In this document: positions 20,399 to 31,375 of the stretch, in pieces
How positions within the stretch are numbered: the stretch's first letter is position 1
Layout: each line of letters opens with the position of its first letter
Assembly: GCF_040954645.1 (NCBI RefSeq)
Contig: NC_092806.1
Span: forward strand, 134,988,976 to 135,052,975
From: Diabrotica undecimpunctata
Lineage: Eukaryota; Arthropoda; Insecta; Coleoptera; Chrysomelidae
DNA: 64,000 bases
Direction of reading: 5' to 3'
Translations under genes and position numbers: made by a program
Notes under the pieces: model-generated
The model's input: only the letters and a program-made list of their open reading frames with translations
Database searches by the model: none
Told to the model about the DNA's origin: nothing

Positions 20399-22205
20399 CA
20401 GCCATAGGTACTCACTACGCGGCCCGTGGGCCGCATGCGGCCCTCGGGGCGATTTTTCTCGGCCCTCAGACTGCTGGGCAGTAAAACAAAATTTGGGAGT
20501 TATAATTATGTTTCTATTTATGTATATAACCATGCATTGAACAGCATTTCGCATTAGTCATCTTTACCCCCACCATACTGGCACTGGCCGGCCAGTAAAG
20601 ATGTTTCAAAATCCTGTGAACCTCGTAAATACGCATGCCCGAAAAATAAATGGACACTAAAAACATTTACCATTTTAATTTCAAAGGAAATTAGGCGACA
20701 AGGTAGGATTTGCCCGTGCTAATAATGTCGAGTATTTCCAATAAACATGACATAATAGTGTGTACTGATGGTTGCCCATATTAACGTGTGTATTAAAAAC
20801 GGCGTAGGTAGGCGTGACTAACGATGATACCAATATGACGGTGGGATCATGGCTGGACTCAATAATATTAAAACTACTATAAAAATATGACTAGTTATTC
20901 AAAGAATTTAATCATAATCTAAAAAAGTGCAATACATTTTTAATAAACTATGATTTATTTATCCCGCGGTAAACACTAAAAACACGGTATATTATACATA
21001 AAGATAAATTAATACAGTCAAATACTATTAATTTATTCTCTGAAGTACGGGCCATTACTTTGTTTACATATTTGTATACTAACCTGTAGAACGTTATTCC
21101 TGAAGATTTTTTATTAATATTGCTTCTGCTACTGCAACTACGTTGAGAACAAGAAACCATTATTATGCACTATCACAATATATTATTACAGTTTCTATAA
21201 AAGTATTATAAAACTAAAGATATTCGAAAAACAACAAAAGTAAACATACATATACGATCTGTCAAAAGTGTCAAAACAATCTTAACGATATGGCCGAAGT
21301 GAGGTCGTTTTTAGTCACGTGATGCCCTCTCCATAGATTCTAACTCGATGGGCGAAATATAGGGTTTGTTCAGCTGTTGAAAAAACACTTGGGAAATGAT
21401 AATTTATTGAGTTTCCATTGTATCATTCATCAAGAAAGCTTAGTTGCTAAATTTGGTGAAAATTTCAGCTGTGTTATGAAAACACTTGTAAAGATTGTGA
21501 ATGTCATAAGATCAAATGAACTAAACCACAGAGAGTTTCAAGAATTTTTGAAAGAATTTATGTCGCAATATGGGGACATTCTTTACCACACAGAAGTGAG
21601 ATGGCTGAGTATGGGTAAAGTTTTGGAACATTTCTTCAGCATTCGACATGAGATTATTCTGTTTTTGGCTACAAAGAATGAAGAGTTTCCTGATATTCAT
21701 AATTTTAGTTGGTGAGTTGGTAGTTCAAGCAGTTGAAAATGACAAATTTAACTTAATTGACTGTGCTCAGAAAATTTTGTGCATTTTTGCATCTACCTAA
21801 GTCTGTTAATCTACATTCAGTAAGCTGAAGTTCATAAAAAGCAAGTACAGATCTAGGCTAACTAGTGAGAACGTTGAAAACATTTTGAAACTTCAGTTTC
21901 TTCCCAACCTGCTAACATAGATGCCATTCTAGAGAGCTGTGAAAGATTTCGCCCGTCGACTTCGAAGAATTAACAAATTCAGGACTTGACATTCCTGGAG
22001 TCAAGTAAAAGACATTTTCCTACTTTTTACATGCAAAACAGTCCATATAATTTATAATTATATTGTTTTTACGTAACTTGTAATAAACTTATGTTATAGT
22101 CATATAGTTTTACAGTTATTTCATACCACCACCTGTACTTGCGGCCCTGAGGACAATTTCATTCAAACTATTAGGCTTTCAAAGAAATCCTATTGAGGAT
22201 CCCTG
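20399..22205 (+). mobile_element. hAT transposon (GTF2IRD2/SCAND3-like) in the loop
   Basis: An 1,807-bp element flanked by an 8-bp duplication, TTTTAAAC, at 20391..20398 and 22206..22213. It starts CAGCCATAGG-TACTCA and ends with the inverse of CAGGGATCCTCAAT, giving short hAT-like CAG ends; GCGGCCC-rich subterminal sequence is present at both sides (20420..20465, 22140..22150). The open part at 21377..21715 reads LLSFHCIIHQESLVAKFGEN, VKIVNVIRSNELNHREFQEF and HTEVRWLSMGKVLEHFF, the hAT core of the GTF2IRD2/ZBED-like group. The 5' coding region is missing, and stops follow 21715, so it is non-autonomous. Confidence 0.85.
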
Positions 22206-22213
22206 TTTTAAAC

Positions 22214-23106
22214 CTTCCTTTAATTTCCAAATCGATGCTGTCGTTCACTAATTGTTATAAAAAGTTATAAAAAAATAAAATGACATTTGTGAAACGTCAT
22301 TTTATTTGTATAAGAAGTTTATGTGTATGTATACCAGAAGGCTGTTGCACGCGACTCGATATTTCGCGTCACGCAAAATATTATTTCTGATCCGTGCAAG
22401 CACCTATAGGCATACCGAGCGATGAGAAGTATTCACTTCAAAAATACACCAAAAATATGTTTTTTCTGAAATTCCAATATTGTCTTAAAGATCGCTATGA
22501 ACATAAGAAACTTTTCATTCTGCACTGACAGTTCGTGGTAAATATACAAAGTTTTGTGGGCCATAATGATACTAAAAATCCGAACCGGATGAATATACTT
22601 ATCTAAATATCTATTCCAAAAATAACTGCGGCACACACATTTTGCCTTATCTTAAGATTAAAACTCGGTTTTTTTTGACGTGTTAAAAGTAAAAATAACT
22701 CCATAAACCATTATTTTTATGTGAGGTTTTGATATTGTTTATATATCAAAATTCGGAACTGGTTAACATTATCTTTGAAGTAATGACGGTGGATGTGGAT
22801 TTTCGTTATTTTTTTCTTTTTTGGCGTTGAGTATATACTTTCACATTCAGAAATAATGTTTTGATTCATATTTTGAGTTAATTAAAGAAATCCCTTTTCA
22901 GTCATCAAACATTCAAATATATTTTAAGTATGTTTATAATTAGTTACTTACTTTACCGAATGACTTTTTACCAAAAATGAGTATTTTCTAATCTAGTGGT
23001 CTATCAAGGTGATTATGCAAATTTATGCTAAGATTATGCGAAAGTAAACTAGGCCAGTAAATAAAAGTGAAATATGGCGATATAGCCCATTCGTCAGAGA
23101 GATAAC
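22214..23106. other. Loop region of the inverted-repeat element
   Basis: This is the noncoding remainder of the loop between the two arms once the hAT is removed. It contains a perfect 12-bp hairpin at 22273..22307 and a mildly GC-rich patch at 22340..22430. I see no protein-coding potential and no RNA gene. Confidence 0.4.
22273..22307. repeat. Perfect 12-bp hairpin
   Basis: AAATAAAATGAC (22273..22284) and GTCATTTTATTT (22296..22307) are perfect inverted repeats with an 11-base loop. It lies in the loop of the long inverted-repeat element. Confidence 0.8.
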
Positions 23107-24860
23107 CCCTAAAAATCATACGAACAAGCTGAATTTCGCAGAGATATTAATTTTGGGACAAAAAAGATGCAAAAAAGTTACCCACTTTTACCTCCGGGCT
23201 TCCCCCTAAAATCCCCCTCGCTTGGAATAAAAACGCAAAAAACTCGATTTATTAAGAATTTGTACACCGTAGAAAAAAATGGCAGAATATTAAAGAAGAG
23301 GGTTGAAAGACAGATACAAGATATTGAAGAACAAAGCGGCTTTCGTATCGGGAGATCCTGCCTTGATAATATATTTATCCTACGACAAATAATTGAAAAG
23401 CGTGTCGAAAGAAGTAGAGAGACCCATTTGGTATTTATAGACCTTGAGAAAGCATATGATAGTGTTCCGTTAAAGAAAATGATTGAGGTCCTCGAAAGGT
23501 CCGGATTGGATTCGACGTATATCCGAGCGATATATAAATTGTACAAAAATGCAGTTAGCTGTGTAAAAATTGGAACCAGAACCTCAAATGAATTTAAAGT
23601 CACTAAAGGCCTAAAGCAAGGATGCTGTTTGTCACCGACACTCTTTAAAATATACGTCCAAGAAGCATTGAGGAATTGGAGAAATAAATGTAGATTTATG
23701 GGCATCGAAGTGGGACAAGAAACTCTGTATACATTGTTATTTGCAGATGATCAGGTGGTGGTTGCAACCGATGAGGAAGATATAAATTATATGAATCGAA
23801 AATTATTTGAGAAATATGCCAAATGGGGGCTTACTGTAAACATAAGCAAAACAGAATATTTAAAAATTGGAGGAAATACCACAGATCTGAGGCTTGAAAA
23901 CGCAGTTATAAAAGGCTGCAACCGCTGCAACCAGTATAAATATCTAGGAAGCATCATATCAGCAGATGGCAGAGTGAAGATAGATGTACAAAACCGAATA
24001 ACCCAAGGGAAAAAATGCATCCGAATACATATGGTGCTGAATGTTGGACGATGACAAAGCATGAACGAGATAAAGTAGACGTTGTGGAAATGGATTATCT
24101 TAGAAGGTCATGTCGAGTATCGAGAATGGAAAGAATCAGGAATGAGGAAATACGAAACCGTACAGGAATTAGAGATACTCTTTCAGATAGAATACAAGGA
24201 AGGCAATTACAATGGTATGGTCACGTGAAGAGAATGGAGAAGGAGCGGTGGCCAAAGAAAGCCTTAATGTATGTTCCGCCAGAAAGAAGGAAAAGGGGAA
24301 GACCACCAAATTCCTAGAGAAGAGAAATTACAAAAACAATGCAATCTAGAGGCTTAGAAGAGGGAGATTGGAGAGATAGGAAAAGATGGAGGCTGAAATG
24401 CGGGAAGCGACAATCGCCGTAGGACCCCCGTTATAGGAGGAGAAAAAAATGTTTCAAATAAAAAATGGAGCTGAGATAATTTTAAACAAAAATGTTTATA
24501 TGCATTTTTTGTGTAGAATAAACTGTTCTCTTATAAACAATGCTTGAATCGACCGTCGATTTTGACATTTTTTACGATTCTCGTGAGATCAATAAAATTG
24601 ATCACTTTCATTGACCAGTTGCAGTAAAATTTCCATTTTTAGGGATCAATTTTTAAAACCTATGACATGAAATTTCAATTTTGAGTTGTGGTAACAAATA
24701 TGATGCACTTGAAATATAAATATAAAACGCACAATTTATTGTATTACATTACAGACAATCACACGTCACGGGAGATGCGTTTAACCATTTCAGCCAACTT
24801 TTTTTTTTAATAAATTTTATCGAAAAAAATGTATGTTATATAAAACGATACAAGAAAAAA
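23107..24860 (-). repeat. Long inverted repeat, right arm (interrupted by a LINE)
   Basis: The inverse of the left arm, in two pieces: 23107..23281 (from AAATCATACGAACAAGCTGA to the TTTTTCTAC side) and 24441..24860. The homology resumes exactly across the LINE inserted at 23282..24440 once one copy of the AGAAAAAAATG duplication is removed. The outer end is diffuse: identifiable similarity reaches about 24790 and weak similarity about 24860. Confidence 0.8.
23282..24440 (+). mobile_element. RTE-like LINE, 5'-truncated, with 11-bp target duplication
   Basis: The element is flanked by AGAAAAAAATG at 23271..23281 and at 24441..24451. The open frame reads QSGFRIGRSCLDNIFILRQI, THLVFIDLEKAYDSVPLKK, VTKGLKQGCCLSPTLFKIYV and TLLFADDQVVVATDEEDI, then KYAKWGLTVNISKTEYL. 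These are the RT fingers and palm, with LLFADD as the active site. A frameshift at about 24050 precedes the C-terminal RQLQWYGHVKRMEKERWPKK and RRKRGRPP. The 3' end is GTAGGACCCCCGTTATAGGAGG-like. Only the reverse transcriptase and 3' end are present. It lies inside the right inverted-repeat arm and is thus younger than that element. Confidence 0.9.
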
Positions 24861-25250
24861 TAATTGTTGATAACTTTTGTAAAAACTTTGATATAGTGGT
24901 CTGGTAAAAAATTGACTACAATAGGAAATACGTTTATTATTGCACTTAATTTAATTTTGTATATTGGAAACTATAAAAACAATTTTTATTATTGTTTAAA
25001 CATAAAAAAACATTGCACTTAGAAAATTTTATTCTAGAGTAAAACTTTATTCATAATTTGCACCTTGTGCGATTTTGATCATGTAGTGGCCAATGTGGAT
25101 GCATTACTTGTCTCTAATTTGGTTTATTCTCTTGAGAAGGACGTCCTCGTTTTCTCGTTTCGAATTTTCCAGCTTTCAGTAACGCATGTTCAACTTGAGA
25201 TTTGAATTGGAGAAGGGTGATATGTTTCACTTGTTTTTGTTTGCAGTGTC
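24861..25250. other. Unassigned AT-rich spacer
   Basis: I see no gene, RNA or transposon in this stretch between the inverted-repeat element and the Jockey-like LINE. The last 100 bases may be the unrecognised 5' part of that LINE. Confidence 0.35.
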
Positions 25251-26233
25251 TTCGGTAAAAAAAAATCACAGTGCTAATACATACAGAAGACATATAACAA
25301 GTAATGGCAACCGGATATTAAAACAGTCGTTAAACAACGTTGACTGGGCTTCAGTTGTTTCTCTCAAAACAGCAACAGAATTAGCTCAATTTATTACCGA
25401 AATATATGTTAAGTTAACTGAAATTAATTTTCCATTAAAAAAATCACGAACTCATAGTAAAGCTCCAATTTCTTGGTTTGATGATGAGCTAATAGAAATG
25501 CGAAAAAATCTTTCCACAGGCAAGATAATTGCTTATGTTACAAAGGAATATAGTGAGTATAAAAAATTTAAGAAGCACTATAAATCAACAATATCATTAA
25601 AGAAAAAACTGGCTTATGAGATTTTTTTTCCAATTCAGAAAATATATCTCGTGATAGTTGGAAAGTTATAATTTATCACAGAAATAAATTTCAAAATAAA
25701 AAAGTCTGTCCAAGCGCGATTGCATTAAACGATTTCAATAATTACTTTACTTCAGTGGCTAAACATATTAGAAGTTCTTTTAAGTCTACAAATGAAAATG
25801 TAGCCATAGATTTTTGAAAGATGTACACTCTCCTTGAGGCTCTATATTTTTATTACCTGTTAGTGATACTGAAATCAGGAATGTTTTGCATAGATTGAAA
25901 AATTCACACTGCACTAATTTTTATTTCTTAAACAAAAAAATAATTGTGGAAACTATCGATATTATTATTGACAAATTAATTATATTTTATAATAATTGTC
26001 TTACTGAGGGGATTTTCCAGATGTTTTAAAAGTAACAAAAGTGCTACCAGTGTTCAAAAAGGGAGCTTTAGATGAAATTGGAAATTACCGTCCCATCTCA
26101 ATCATTCCCATTTTCGGCAAAATTTTTGAGAGTATTCTAAATGTTCGTTTGGTAGAATATCTAGAAAAATACAAAATACTTCACTGTAATCAATATGGCT
26201 TTAGAAATAAGTGTAGCACTACACTAGCTATAC
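25251..26233 (+). pseudogene. Jockey-like LINE, 5' half
   Basis: On the plus strand the linker reads NNVDWASVVSLKTATELAQF and ISWFDDELIEMRKNLS, followed by KYSEYKKFKKHYKSTISLKK-type sequence: the region between endonuclease and reverse transcriptase in Jockey-superfamily LINEs (W-F/W-D/N-x-E-L). After several stops the RT fingers begin at 26041: LPVFKKGALDEIGNYRPISI, FGKIFESILNVRLVEYL and CNQYGFRNKCSTTLAIQ. At 26234..26238 it is cut by the 26239..28098 insertion. The same reading continues at 28104 with KIVRDIVDGLEEGHF, so the two halves are one element. Confidence 0.8.
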
Positions 26234-26238
26234 AGAAA

Positions 26239-28098
26239 CATAACATAACATAACATAACAATATCTTTATTTTTAGAAAATAATATACATTCCGTGAACA
26301 TAAAATTATTTAAAAAAAACAGTGTCACAAACGAAAATTTTATTTACTTATTCCTAACCTATACATATACAAATAGTCCTCCACAGAATATGGCTCAAGA
26401 GCTACCAGTAATTTAAATATTTGATGTTTATACAAACTTAATCTTTCCTCCCTTTTAATAGGTTCAGGCAATTTATTAAACAATTTGATGCAGCAATAAA
26501 GAGCGTTTTTTTCTGTTATACTTAACCTGTGTATTGGAATTTTATAATTATATAACCTGGTATTTACTATACTATTGGGCTCAAAGTTCCTAAAGAGTAT
26601 TTTATTCTTATATAGAAACAGTAAGCATTCTTGAATAAATACAGCGTAAACTGTTAAAATATTATTACTCCTAAAATGCCCTCTACATGATTCCCTACTT
26701 TTTAAGTCAAACATAACTCTGATTATTTTTTTCTGAACCAGAAATACATTATTTATGTCCCTACTGTGGCCAAAATTTATTAGACCATATCTAAATTTTG
26801 CTTCAAAATTAGCATGATACACTGTTTTTAATGAGTTACTATTCATGTATTTTTTTAGAACTCTAAAGCTGTAAATCACTTTACTCAAAGACATACATAA
26901 CTGGTCAACATGTTTATCCCAACATAAAAAACTGTCAATATATAATCCTAAAAATTTGGTACTGCTGCTAATATTTAAAGTGTCATTATTTACAATAATA
27001 CTGTTTGGCATATCTGAATGTGCATAATTTGTCTTAAACAAAAGAAGATCTGTTTTATTTTGATTTAAAACCAACCTATTTATAGAAAACCAGTCTTTAG
27101 CTTTCTGGAACTCTAAACTAGCATTAACGCTTAGAACAGACATGTCTTTACCACTGACTAAAATGTTTGTATCATCTGCATAATTTGTTATGCTGGAAGT
27201 AGTATTAGCCACTAGACCATGAAGATCATTGATATAGATCACAAACAGTAAAGGACCAATCACACTTCCTTGTGGTACTCCAATATTGATAGTGCTTTCA
27301 GATGAGATGCCTATTTCAGTGTTTTTATGTATTTTTACTAAATTTCTCCTATTTGCCAAGTAGGACTTAAACCAGTTCAATGCTGGTCCACGTATACCAT
27401 ATTTCTCCAATTTATCAAATAATAGGTCATGCACTAAACAGTCATATGCCTTTGATAGGTCCAAAAAGAGACCCAAAGCCATATGACCAATCTCAGTACA
27501 TTTCAAAATATCCCAGACAAATTGAAAAATCGCAGTCTGAGTTGATTTTCCCTGTTGATAACCATGCTGATTTGCACTAATAATATGACATTTTGTTAAA
27601 AATTCTGTTATCCGCCTATACATAGTCATTTCTAAGATTTTTGAAAAGGAACATAGAAGGCTAATTGGTCTATAGTTATTAATTAATTTAGGATCACCCT
27701 TTTTGTAAACAGGTGTTACTATGGCAGTTTTCAGGCATTCAGGAAATACACCAGATTTTAGTGAATTATTTATGATTGTAGTGAGAGGATTCACTATCTC
27801 CTTTATACACAGTTTAAGGATTTTAGTGGGTATTTCATCAATTCCACAACTCATTTTGTTTTTTAAATTTTTAGTTATATCCATAATTTCAGTTTCTGTC
27901 ACAGGTGCGACAAACACTGAATTTATGTTACTTGCAATGTTGTCTTTATATTCAGTGTATTGTAATTGAGATAAAGTGTTATTTAAAGTAGTATTTAAGT
28001 GGATCATGTATTTATCAGCAATCTCTTGAGGACTACCCTCTACTTTTATTGAATTTACACTTTTTAATTGACCATTAATTTCACTAACAATTTGTGAG
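26239..28098 (-). mobile_element. CR1-like LINE insertion with (CATAA)n tail
   Basis: An 1,860-bp minus-strand LINE inserted into the Jockey-like element, flanked by AGAAA at 26234..26238 and 28099..28103. Its 3' end (left) is a short tandem of ATAAC units (26239..26262, read TTATG on the element's own strand), a microsatellite-type tail like those of CR1/Jockey-related LINEs. The 5' end is truncated within the ORF. The uninterrupted frame and simple structure suggest a young insertion. Confidence 0.9.
26340..28098 (-). CDS. CR1-like reverse transcriptase ORF (5'-truncated, open)
   Basis: The frame is open from the truncated 5' end at 28098 (SQIVSEINGQLKSVNSIKVE) to the stop at 26340. Blocks in order are SCGIDEIPTKILKLC, PVYKKGDPKLINNYRPISLL (fingers), QHGYQQGKSTQTAI, ALGLFLDLSKAYDCLVHDLL (first catalytic Asp), GVPQGSVIGPLLFVIYINDL and SSITNYADDTNILVSGKD (YADD active site), then the thumb LKKYMNSNSLKTVYHANFEA. 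About 585 codons are intact with no frameshift. There is no endonuclease or ORF1 because of truncation, so it cannot move by itself. The first internal Met is at 28007, but no translation start is implied. Confidence 0.9.
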
Positions 28099-28103
28099 AG
28101 AAA

Positions 28104-29195
28104 ATTGTGAGAGATATAGTTGATGGCTTAGAGGAAGGTCATTTTGTGTCTTTGACATTGTGTGACTTATCCAAAGCTTTTGACTGTGTTTCGCATAATT
28201 TACTGTTGGAAAAAATGCATAAATACGGTATTAGCGGATACACTCTTAATCTATTAAGTAACAAATAGAAAACAGGCAGTTTTTCTTAATAACATCTATT
28301 CTGAGTTTAACACTGTCGAATATGGTGTACCTCAAGGTTCGATATTAGGACCCACTTTGTTTCTTATTTATCTGAACGATTTATTTCACTACACTTTTCC
28401 TATAAAATGTGTTTGCAGATGATACAACTCTCATAAATACTGATAATAATCAGAATAATTTAAAAATTAAAATATATAGATAGTGATACCCAGAAAGCAA
28501 AAAACTGGTTTTCACATAATAAAACTAAATGAAAAGAAAAATCAGAATTTGATTTTTAATTCTAATTTGAAGTATATCTCAAGAAATAGTGTTAAACTAC
28601 TAGGAATCTTTCTAGACGATAATTTGAATTGGAGTGCTCATATAGTTCTAGACTTGCTACAAGTATATTTTTAATATGCAACTTAGTTTATATGATTCCT
28701 AAAAATATCCTTAGAATGTGCTACTTTGCACTATTTCATAGCCATTTACAGTACGGAATAACTGTTTGGGGTAATTCTTCTTAAGCAGATCGAATTTTTA
28801 CATTACAAAAAAGAGTAGCGAGGATACTTGCAAGAGCAGAGTATAGGGAACACTATAAACCTTTATTTCTGGATTTAGGTATTATGCCACTACCTTCACT
28901 CTATATATATGAGACGCTGATTAAAATTCATGCCAACAAAGGTAAGTTTAACATAAATTCCAACGTCCATGATCACGATACAAGATCTAGAGATGCTATT
29001 AAAGCACAACGTTTTTGGTTGACAAAGAGCATAAAAAATTCGACTGATGTTAGTTTGTATAACTTTTTGCCAGATGAAGTAAAAAGTCTTCACTTGTTAT
29101 CGTTTAAGCTTAAAATCGAATCACACTTTTTGAAACATTGTTTCTATTCCAAAACGAAGTACCTAAGTACAGATTTTACACAATTGTACTAGTTT
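28104..29195 (+). pseudogene. Jockey-like LINE, 3' half
   Basis: This continues the element cut at 26238: KIVRDIVDGLEEGHFVSLTL, CDLSKAFDCVSHNLLLEKM, then (after frameshifts) EYGVPQGSILGPTLFLIYL and a damaged ADDTTL block near 28410..28440. The C-terminal region is well preserved at 28800..29192: RVARILARAEYREHYKPLFL, then HDHDTRSRDAIKAQRFWLTK, YNFLPDEVKSL. It ends at a stop at 29192. Degeneration is greater than in the inserted CR1-like LINE, consistent with greater age. Confidence 0.8.
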
Positions 29196-29197
29196 GG

Positions 29198-30631
29198 TCA
29201 GGATAGTTGCCTATTATAATTATATTTCATGTTTTTTATAATTCCACAAGGTGTGTTTGTCGTTTTTTTTTTAATTATTAGTATTAAATATATACATGTT
29301 TTTGGTTTGATTTTGATTCTATATAGTTTCACAAGCATGTCATACAAATCCACACCCCCCATCGAAATATTATATTCTTTGACAATTGCTGGCCGTTCGA
29401 TTTCTACGTAGGTTTTGCTCTTGTTGCACCATCTCTTCACTTTATCAAGAGGATATTTTCCTATATAGTTCGATGCTAATATGACGGACTTATAGTCATA
29501 CCATTTGAGAGCAGTCATATTTTTTTTGCTGTCTATTTTTACATCAGATGATCCACGATCTTTTTCCATTAAAACTTTGTCTTTTGAAAAAGACAACCTG
29601 CCAGCCGCCTACTTCTTACAGTCCCTGCAGCAAGGAAGCCCCGTTCTTTCAACCTAATAAGTAGATTATAAGATGTGAACCAATTATCTGTGAAAATCTT
29701 GAAATTCATGTGGTTTGGCAGATTTCTGAACAACTTCAGTACTATTTCCCCACTAATTCCAAGACCTGATTCATCTTGGACTATTCCTTTCCCGACATAC
29801 ATCTCAAAAAATGCCGCTGCGTTCTGCTCTTGCAAAAACTTTTGTGCCCCATTTATGAGGTTTATTTTTTATTGCTTTAGATTACTATGTCCTTTGAATG
29901 GTATAATAAACTCATCGATGCTGTTGAATTCCTCGGGTTCTATCTTATTCATATTTTGCCGAACTTTTTCAATGAAAGGTTTTACCTTATATAATTTGTC
30001 ATTGTTGCTAGACGAGATTTTCAAATTATCGTTGACGTGAAAATTGCTTGCAGTTTATCAAAACGATTACGTCACATGATATCAGCTATCGTATTACATT
30101 CCATTCGATACATGTATGCCTAAGAACTGCTCTATCTCTGCTGCTTTTGTATCAATATTTTTACTGTCTTTTTGCACAGAATACAAGTTTGTCTGCTCAG
30201 CAAAATTTTGAATAATATCATTGTCACAAAACACTTTAAAATATTGGAAAGGCTTATAAATATTTTTATCGACCGAAAAATCACCACTGTATTCGCTGTT
30301 TACATTAATTAAATTGTTGTCTGTCCAAGTTGGTTTTTCTGTGTTTTTTTTTCTTGACATGACTTGTCTGTGGCTCTTCTGTAATTTCTTCAATAGTTTT
30401 TTCTTCCATATTCTCTGTAACTTGGGTGTTCAAGTTATCTTCAACAATATTTTCCAATAATTCTTCTGTTTGAGTTTCTTCGATCATTTCTTCTTCCAAA
30501 GTCTCTTCCTCATTATCAATATCAAATTCGAAATCAGAGTCGTCAAGAAGACCAACTACATCTTCCTGGGACAGATTTTGCAATTCCCGAAAAGAAAGTT
30601 TGGTTTTGGTACTTTTGAACACACGATCCAT
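29198..30631 (-). pseudogene. piggyBac-like transposase, degraded
   Basis: The minus-strand start MDRVFKSTKTKLSFRELQNL at 30631 is followed by an acidic Glu/Asp-rich tract, then (after a frameshift) PFQYFKVFCDNDIIQNFAEQ and IEQFLGIHVSNGM. Downstream come ENAAAFFEMYVGKG-like sequence, GEIVLKLFRNLPNHMNFKIF and TDNWFTSYNLLIRLKERGFL, AGTVRSRRL, then VKRWCNKSKTYVEIERPAIV and YNISMGGVDLYDMLVKLYRI. FTDNWFTS and the GGVDLxD motif carry piggyBac catalytic Asp residues. Four or five frames are needed, so it is dead. The C-terminal Cys-rich domain and the TTAA ends are missing. Confidence 0.85.
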
Positions 30632-30881
<250 letters not shown>

Positions 30882-30894
30882 AGCTATCAAGCTA

Positions 30895-31104
30895 ATAAGC
30901 ACAGATATCCTTGAACTAAAATCAATGCTACAAGATTTAAATCAGAAATCGAATCAAATAGGATTAAAAATGAATCTCGACAAAACAAAGATATTAAGCA
31001 ACAGCCTAGAAAACATCACGATAGATAACATCAATATAGAAAAGGCAGAACAATATATATATCTAGGACATGTAATTAAAAATGAAAAGGAAAATCAAAG
31101 TTGA
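30895..31104 (+). pseudogene. RTE-type reverse transcriptase fragment
   Basis: The plus strand reads ISTDILELKSMLQDLNQKSN, QIGLKMNLDKTKILSN and EQYIYLGHVIKNEKENQS, which follow the FADD motif in RTE-type reverse transcriptases (L-x-L-N-x-x-K-T-K, then Y-x-Y-L-G). The FADD motif itself was replaced by the TA repeat on the left. It ends at a stop at 31104 without the rest of the thumb. Confidence 0.7.
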
Positions 31105-31375
31105 ATTCAATCAATTTATTTTTGTCCCCGGAATGCCTGATTTAATTTATGACATACCTTTTTAAAACATCCAGTACATATATTTGGGTATCACAGGCCG
31201 TAACCTCAACTTGTTTATATATTTTTTTTATTTATAAGGTTTTATTATACAATATACAATTAGTATCTTTTATTTTGTGATATTTTGTGAGTTATGTAAT
31301 TTCAGTAACTTATAAATTGTAAGCTTTTTGTAAGCTTTTTCCATAAAATTTTCTCCCTGGAAACGCCCCTCGGGC

